Positions 59,296 through 64,000 of a stretch of 64,000 bases of DNA are shown piece by piece. The notes below the pieces were generated by a model. That model had not been told where the DNA came from. It was given only the letters and a program-made list of their open reading frames with translations, and searched no databases. The stretch comes from Actinoplanes auranticolor (lineage in GTDB: Bacteria > Actinomycetota > Actinomycetes > Mycobacteriales > Micromonosporaceae), in contig NZ_BOQL01000072.1 of assembly GCF_018332655.1 (NCBI RefSeq), positions 1 to 64,000 of the forward strand, given 5' to 3'. How positions within the stretch are numbered: position 1 is the stretch's first letter; the number at the start of each line of letters is the position of its first letter. Position numbers and translations under genes: made by a program.

Positions 59296-60264
59296 GTGCT
59301 CACCGACGAACGCCGGCCCGCGCCGGCTCCGCCGCAGCCGCCGGCCGGGCCCGTTCCCCGGCGGCGGCGACCCTGGGCCACCGTGGCGCTGTTCCTGAGC
59401 CCCGCACTGGTGCTGTTCGCGGTGCTCGTGCTCGCCCCGATCGCGATCGCCGCGTACGGCAGCTTCTTCGACTGGAACGGTTTCGGGGCGCCCAGCAACT
59501 TCGTCGGCCTGGAGAACTTCCGCCGGCTGCTGACCGACGAGGTCTTCGCGGGCGACCTGCGCCGGGCGCTGCTGCTGGTGGTGCTCTCCCTCGGTATCCA
59601 GCTGCCGTTCTCGCTGGCCCTGGCCATGCTGCTCAACCAGCCGCTGCGGGGCCGGCGCGCCTACCGGATGCTGTTCTTCACCCCGTACGTGTTGTCCGAG
59701 GTCGTCACCGCGGTCCTGTTCACGATGATCTTCTCGCCCAACCAGGGCCTGGCCAACCACATCACCAAGCTGATCGGGCTCGGTGACCTGGGCGCCACCT
59801 GGCTGGCCGACCCCGACACCGTGATGTACTCGCTGTTCCTGGTGATCTCGTGGAAGTACTTCGGCTTCCACACGATCCTCTACCTGGCCGGCCGCCAGGG
59901 GATCCCGCAGGAGCTGCACGACGCCGCGGCCATCGACGGCGCCGGGCCCTGGCAGGCGTTCCGGCGCATCACCCTGCCGCTGCTGGGTCCCACCATCCGG
60001 ATCAGCGTGTTCCTGTCGATCCTCGGCACGATCCAGCTGTTCGACATGGTCTGGGTGCTGACCGGCGGCGGCCCGATCCGGTCCTCGGAGACCCTCGCGG
60101 TGACGATGTTCCAGGAGGGCTTCAAGCGGTACCACGTCGGCTACGCCAGCGCCATCAGCATGGCGATCTTCCTGATCAGCCTCACCTTCGGGCTGCTGTA
60201 CCAGCGCTTCGTCCTGCGCCGTGACCTCGAGGGCGCGATCACCACGATCGGAGACCAGCGATGA
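59296..60264 (+). CDS. Sugar ABC transporter permease (BxlF-like)
   Basis: This 322-aa membrane protein has six helices after a Pro-rich cytoplasmic N-terminus. The EAA motif is ELHDAAAIDGAGPWQAFRRITLP. It begins at GTG 59296, seven bases after the lipoprotein stop. Pairs with the next permease to form the channel. Confidence 0.92.
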   Translation: MLTDERRPAPAPPQPPAGPVPRRRRPWATVALFLSPALVLFAVLVLAPIAIAAYGSFFDWNGFGAPSNFVGLENFRRLLTDEVFAGDLRRALLLVVLSLGIQLPFSLALAMLLNQPLRGRRAYRMLFFTPYVLSEVVTAVLFTMIFSPNQGLANHITKLIGLGDLGATWLADPDTVMYSLFLVISWKYFGFHTILYLAGRQGIPQELHDAAAIDGAGPWQAFRRITLPLLGPTIRISVFLSILGTIQLFDMVWVLTGGGPIRSSETLAVTMFQEGFKRYHVGYASAISMAIFLISLTFGLLYQRFVLRRDLEGAITTIGDQR

Positions 60265-61121
60265 CCACGACCACCGCCACCGGGCGGAGGCCCCGCAACC
60301 CCCGTCGTGCCGTCCGCTCGGGCGTGCTGCATGTCGTCAGCATCATCGTGGGCGCGGTGGTGATGGTGCCGATCATCTTCGGTGTCCTGGGCGGCTTCAA
60401 GGACAACGGCCAGCTGTTCGCCAACCCGTTCGGCCTGCCGGAGCCGTGGGTGCCCGGCAACTATCTCGACGCCGTGTCGTCGAGCGCGTTCTGGATGCAG
60501 GCGACCAACAGTGTCACCGTCGCCATCGCCAGCACGGTGCTGGTGGTGCTGGTCGGCGCGATGGCCGCGTACATCTTCGCCCGGTACGCCTTCCCGGGCC
60601 GGGAGGTGATGTTCATGCTGTTCGTCATCGGGCTGATGTTCCCGTTCGCCGTGGCGATCCTGCCGCTGTTCGTCCTGCTGCGGGAGATGAACCTGCTGAA
60701 CAACCCGCTCGGCGTCATCCTGCCCCAGGCGGCGTTCGGCCTGCCGATCACCATCGTCATCCTGCGCAGTTTCTTCCGCACCATCCCGGCGGAGGTCGAG
60801 GAGTCGGCGGTGCTCGACGGCTGTGGCCCGTTCCGGTTCTTCTGGCGCATCCTGCTGCCGATGTCCCGGCCGGCCCTGGGCACCGTCTCCGTGCTCGCGG
60901 TGGTCGGCAGCTGGAACAACTTCCTGCTGCCGCTGATCGTCTTCAACGACTCGCGCTGGTGGACGCTGCCGCTGGGCGTCCAGCAGTTCCAGTCGCAGTA
61001 CTCGGCGGACACCGCACGGATCCTCGCCTACGTGACGCTGGCGATGCTGCCGTCGCTGGTGTGCTACGCGTTCGCCGAGCGGCAACTCATCAGTGGCCTC
61101 ACGAGCGGGATCGGTAAGTAG
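60261..61121 (+). CDS. Sugar ABC transporter permease (BxlG-like)
   Basis: This 286-aa permease has six helices and the EAA motif EVEESAVLDGCGPFRFFWRILLP. ATG 60261 overlaps the previous stop by 4 bp (ATGA), giving coupling. Ends with TAG at the first base of the terminator stem. Confidence 0.92.
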   Translation: MTTTTATGRRPRNPRRAVRSGVLHVVSIIVGAVVMVPIIFGVLGGFKDNGQLFANPFGLPEPWVPGNYLDAVSSSAFWMQATNSVTVAIASTVLVVLVGAMAAYIFARYAFPGREVMFMLFVIGLMFPFAVAILPLFVLLREMNLLNNPLGVILPQAAFGLPITIVILRSFFRTIPAEVEESAVLDGCGPFRFFWRILLPMSRPALGTVSVLAVVGSWNNFLLPLIVFNDSRWWTLPLGVQQFQSQYSADTARILAYVTLAMLPSLVCYAFAERQLISGLTSGIGK

Positions 61122-61158
61122 GGGCTGAGGTCCAGGTCGCCCTGGACCTCAGCTCCCC
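61121..61158. terminator. Hairpin between convergent permease and esterase genes
   Basis: CTGAGGTCCAGG and CCTGGACCTCAG form a perfect 12-bp stem with a TCGC loop, extended by GGGG/CCCC with a small bulge. It lies between two convergent stop codons. Confidence 0.8.
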
Positions 61159-61159
61159 G

Positions 61160-62428
61160 TCAGGCGGTGGTGCAGGCGGAGCCGTTGAGCGCGTACGTGC
61201 TCGGGGCTCCGCTGTTGCCGTTGTGGGTGGCCTGGAACCCGAAGCTGACCGACGCTCCGGGGGCCAGGTTGGCGTTGTAGCCGACGTTGGTCGCCGTGAC
61301 CCGTCCGGACGTGGGCGAGTAGGTGGCGTTCCAGCCGCCGGTGATGCTCTGTCCCGCCGGCAGGGTGAAGGCCAGGGCCCAGCCGTTGATGGCGGCGCTG
61401 CCGGTGTTCGTGACGGTGATGTTGCTCGTCAGCCCGTTGTTCCAGGCGTTGATGGTGGCAGTGGCCCGGCAGGCGCCGGTCTCGGGCGCCGGGGTGGTCG
61501 GTCCGGGCGTCGTAGGACCGGGTGTCGAGGGTCCGGGCGTCGGGCTCGACGGCGGGGTGGTGCTGCCGAACTGGGTGAAGAACCGCCACACCTCGGCGGA
61601 GACCCAGGACGTCGAGGCGTTGCGGTCGGTCGGCAGCGGGACGTGGTCACCGTCGTGCGCGGCCCACTGGACCGGGTATCCGGCCCGGCAGCCCGAGTAC
61701 GCGGTCGTGATGTGGGTGCCGCTGTTCTGTGCCGGCTCCGGTGGGTTCTGCGCGGTGCAGCCGTTGGCGCGGACGAACGTGTCGCGGATCGACCGGCCCT
61801 GCGAGATGTTCAGGACACTGTCCCGGGTGCCGTGGATCCCGAAGTAGGCGACCGGCTGGGTGCCCCCGGCGCATCCGCTGAGCTGGGCGCCGGCGATCGG
61901 CGCGACCGCCCGGAAGACGGTGGGCCGGGCGCAGGCCAGCGCGTAGCTCATCGCGCCGCCGTAGCTGAAGCCCAGCGCGAACCGCTGGGCCGGGTCGACG
62001 CACAGATCGTTCTCGACCACGCGCAGGATGTCGTCGACCAGGGTGACGTCGCGGCCGCCGGTGTTGGCCCACCCCGCGTCGAGGCCCTGCGGCGCCACGA
62101 AGATGGCGCTGTTCTCGGCGCGCTGCTGCAGGCCGTAGAAGCCGTTGCCGACCACGTCGTTGGCGCTGCCGTTGAGCCAGTGCAGCCCGACGACGAGCCG
62201 GTACGCCCGGCTGCTGGAGTAGTTGGCCGGCAGCCGCAGGATGTACGAGCGGTTCTGGCCGCCGCTCTGGACGGTGTAGGTCCCGTCGCGCAGGGTCGGC
62301 GTCTTGCCGCATCCCGCGGTGGCCGCCGACGCGGTTCCCCCGGTCAGCCCCACGACCCCGGCGGCGACCAGCATCGTCCCGGCGGCGACAGCCGCTCCCA
62401 GGTAGCGGCGCCATGGTCTTTCTGTCAT
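61160..62428 (-). CDS. Secreted feruloyl/acetyl-xylan esterase-like protein (CE1/PHB-depolymerase fold) + CBM2, paralogue of 7911-9284
   Basis: This 422-aa protein has a signal peptide to about TASAAT, then the mature start AGCGKTPTLR shared with the paralogue. GFSYGGAMSYALACARP is the nucleophile elbow; VAYFGIHGTRD and HDGDHVP supply the Asp and His. A linker of TPGPST repeats leads to CBM2. Relative to the paralogue it lacks a Gly-rich insertion after HWLNGSA. It is 34 bp downstream of the next esterase gene on the same strand, so the two may form an operon. Confidence 0.9.
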   Translation of the reverse strand: MTERPWRRYLGAAVAAGTMLVAAGVVGLTGGTASAATAGCGKTPTLRDGTYTVQSGGQNRSYILRLPANYSSSRAYRLVVGLHWLNGSANDVVGNGFYGLQQRAENSAIFVAPQGLDAGWANTGGRDVTLVDDILRVVENDLCVDPAQRFALGFSYGGAMSYALACARPTVFRAVAPIAGAQLSGCAGGTQPVAYFGIHGTRDSVLNISQGRSIRDTFVRANGCTAQNPPEPAQNSGTHITTAYSGCRAGYPVQWAAHDGDHVPLPTDRNASTSWVSAEVWRFFTQFGSTTPPSSPTPGPSTPGPTTPGPTTPAPETGACRATATINAWNNGLTSNITVTNTGSAAINGWALAFTLPAGQSITGGWNATYSPTSGRVTATNVGYNANLAPGASVSFGFQATHNGNSGAPSTYALNGSACTTA

Positions 62429-62462
62429 CGCAGTCTCCTCTTGACTGTTGTGCTCGGACGGT

Positions 62463-63806
62463 TCAGGCGACGGTGCAGGGTGAGCCGTTGAGGGTGAAGG
62501 AGGCCGGCGCGGCGGTGTTGCCGGTGTGGGTGGCCTGGAACCCGACGGTGACCGACCCGCCGGGGGCGACGGCCGCGTTGTGGCCGACGTTGCGGGCGGT
62601 CACCTGGCCGGTGGCGGGGGAGTAGGTGGCGTTCCATCCGGAGGTGATGGCCTGGCCGCCCGGCAGGGTGAAGACCAGGGACCAGCCGTTGACGGCGGTG
62701 GCCCCGGTGTTGGTGATGGTGATGTTCGCGGTCAGGCCGGTGTTCCAGGCGCTGATCGTGTCGGTGACCCGGCACGCCCCGGTCGCGGGCGGCGTTGACG
62801 GCGGGTTCGACGGTGGGGTGACGGGCGGGGACGTCGGCGGGGTGACGGGCGGTGTGACCGGCGGCGTGACCGGCGGCGTGGTGAGACCGAAGAAGGCGAG
62901 GGCGGCGGCGGCCATTCCGGCGCTGGGCAGGCTGTGCCCGGCCCCCTGGATGCTGTACGCCTCGACCTGCACCGTGCCCGTGGCGTCGGCGTAGCGGCGG
63001 CGGTTCCAGTTCGCCTGCGGCGTGTCACTGGACGACGGTGTCTGGCTGAGCCCGAACACGTTGGTCCACTGCTCGATCGACTCCTGCAGCAGGGAGTACG
63101 GCACCAGCGTGTCGTTCGTGCCGTGCCACAGCTGCACCCGGGGACGAGCGCCGGTGTAGCTCGCTGACGCCTGGCGGACAGCGTCCCCCCACTGCTGCGG
63201 CGTGCGGTTCATGTTGCCGCCCGTGCACTGGCCGCCGGGCGGGTAGTCGGCCGCGTTGGCGAAGCAGTTGAAAGGTACGCCCATGAACGCCGCGCCGGCC
63301 TTGAACAGGTCGGGGTAGAGGGCAAGCATGTGCTGGGTCATCATGCCGCCGGACGAGCTGCCGGTGGCGTATACCCGGTTCTGGTCGCCGCCGTACTGCC
63401 GCCCGGCATAGGCCACCATGGACGCGATCGAGACCGGGTCGCTGCCGCCGTTGCGTTGCTTGGCCGCCGCGGACCAGGTGTCGAAGCACTTGCCGAAGCC
63501 GGCTTCCTGCATGGCGGACGGGTAGATCACGATGTAGCCGTACCGGTCGGCCAGCGACGCGAACTCACTGCTCGAATAGAAGCCGGGACCGGAGCCGCCG
63601 CAGCCGTGCATGGCCACCACGATGGGCGGATTCGCCGGGCGCGTGTCGGGCACGTAGATGTGCATGCGCATCCCGCCCGGGTTGCTGCCGAAGCTGGTCA
63701 CCTCGGTCAACGAGGCCGCGTAGGCGGGGCGGGAGGCCGGGACGGCGAGCCCGATGAGGGCCAGCGAGGTGGCGACGGCCAGCAACAGATGACGTCTGAT
63801 CTTCAT
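62463..63806 (-). CDS. Secreted PHB-depolymerase-family esterase (CE1, acetyl-xylan esterase-like) + CBM2
   Basis: This 447-aa protein has a signal peptide (MKIRRHLLLAVATSLALIG...to RPAYA). The catalytic domain carries MHGCGGSG (oxyanion), GSSSGGMMT (nucleophile Ser), GTNDTLVP (Asp) and GAGHSLPS (His). It resembles LpqC/acetyl-xylan esterases. A PPVTPP linker (about residues 310-345) leads to CBM2 (about 348-447). With the downstream paralogue it would deacylate xylan. Promoter region 63807-64000 contains the direct repeat GTCAATC spaced 15 bp. Confidence 0.9.
   Translation of the reverse strand: MKIRRHLLLAVATSLALIGLAVPASRPAYAASLTEVTSFGSNPGGMRMHIYVPDTRPANPPIVVAMHGCGGSGPGFYSSSEFASLADRYGYIVIYPSAMQEAGFGKCFDTWSAAAKQRNGGSDPVSIASMVAYAGRQYGGDQNRVYATGSSSGGMMTQHMLALYPDLFKAGAAFMGVPFNCFANAADYPPGGQCTGGNMNRTPQQWGDAVRQASASYTGARPRVQLWHGTNDTLVPYSLLQESIEQWTNVFGLSQTPSSSDTPQANWNRRRYADATGTVQVEAYSIQGAGHSLPSAGMAAAALAFFGLTTPPVTPPVTPPVTPPTSPPVTPPSNPPSTPPATGACRVTDTISAWNTGLTANITITNTGATAVNGWSLVFTLPGGQAITSGWNATYSPATGQVTARNVGHNAAVAPGGSVTVGFQATHTGNTAAPASFTLNGSPCTVA
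62812..62881 (-). repeat. Tandem codon repeats encoding the PPVTPP linker
   Basis: Near-identical 12-bp units encode PPVT repeats between the esterase and CBM2 domains. Similar low-complexity linkers lie at 5533 and about 8860-8955. These are slippage-prone. Confidence 0.75.
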
Positions 63807-64000
63807 GCCTTGTCACTCCTGGGGAAGGCAGAGCCGGTGCACGCCGGATCATCACGGCGCGCGACATCGTCGGGGTCTGCTCGTGACTGCCCTGTGTCAC
63901 GGCATGCGTCGCGCGGCCCGGCGCGAACCCCGTCGTATGGCAGTTAGCGTGCACCCAGGACCGCAAACTGTCAATCGACGCTGGTCAATCAGGCGATGTC
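63807..64000. promoter_or_regulatory. Upstream region of the terminal esterase gene, no coding evidence
   Basis: The last 194 bp hold the promoter of the esterase on the minus strand. The only pattern noted is the direct repeat GTCAATC in CTGTCAATCGAC and TGGTCAATCAGG (15-bp offset). No gene was identified. Confidence 0.4.

Overview
The window is high-GC actinobacterial DNA. Many codons end in G or C, GTG and TTG starts are frequent, start and stop codons often overlap by 4 bp, and several genes look leaderless. The gene set (secreted glycoside hydrolases with CBM2 or ricin-type modules, TetR/GntR regulators, a Ser/Thr kinase and a modular PKS) fits a saprophytic Micromonosporaceae-like organism such as Actinoplanes or Micromonospora. 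That placement is inference. No rRNA, tRNA, CRISPR array, insertion sequence or phage gene was recognised.

Region 1 (1-18.6 kb) is a plant cell-wall (arabinoxylan) degradation island. It holds the tail of a probable GH10-ricin protein, a ricin-GH62 arabinofuranosidase, a GH127 enzyme with a ricin tail, a GH10-CBM2 xylanase, a CE1-like esterase with CBM2, an SGNH esterase, a GH27 with a ricin tail, a ricin-GH54 arabinofuranosidase and a parallel beta-helix GH141-like enzyme with a ricin tail. A GT-C-like membrane protein, a GT4 glycosyltransferase and a DUF998 membrane protein lie among them. A chimeric esterase/ricin gene remnant sits at 14287-14424. A CebR-type box precedes the CBM2 esterase.

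Region 2 (18.6-32.8 kb) has an M14 carboxypeptidase and then a sugar-uptake and oxidative sugar-catabolism cluster. The cluster contains an SDR and a zinc dehydrogenase, divergent from an operon of a binding lipoprotein, two permeases, an enolase-superfamily dehydratase, an amidohydrolase-type lactonase and an aldo/keto reductase, plus a convergent FadR-type GntR regulator. The enzyme set matches the non-phosphorylating L-fucose route. The promoter between the two arms shares a 15-bp element with the promoter of the GH141-like gene. A conserved hypothetical protein coupled to fumarylacetoacetase follows.

Region 3 (32.8-41 kb) has two small hypothetical proteins, an M1-like peptidase translationally coupled to a Pls/PosA-type NRPS-like membrane synthetase, and a receptor-type Ser/Thr kinase.

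Region 4 (41-49.5 kb) is the most distinctive part: a two-gene biosynthetic unit. A 2525-aa single-module PKS (CoA-ligase, ACP, KS, AT, DH, KR, ACP, TE) is coupled by a 4-bp overlap to an FkbO/Hyg5-family chorismatase. Inference: chorismate is turned into a benzoate-type or cyclohexadiene acid that primes the PKS. One round with malonyl-CoA, ketoreduction and dehydration would give an aryl- or cyclohexadienyl-acrylate, or a longer polyene if the module iterates. The TE has Cys where the usual Ser nucleophile is expected.

Region 5 (49.5-54.9 kb) has a flavin disulfide oxidoreductase and a DUF308 membrane protein divergent from a TetR regulator across three near-identical 16-bp palindromes. A second TetR lies next to the remnant of an FAD monooxygenase. 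An acyl-CoA dehydrogenase and a small hypothetical protein follow.

Region 6 (55-64 kb) returns to polysaccharide use. It has a GH12-CBM2 endoglucanase, an alpha/beta-hydrolase with an embedded EF-hand, a second oligosaccharide ABC transporter with CGAAAGTTTCG-type operators (possibly for xylobiose), and two CE1-type esterases with CBM2, one of them a close paralogue of the esterase at 7.9 kb.
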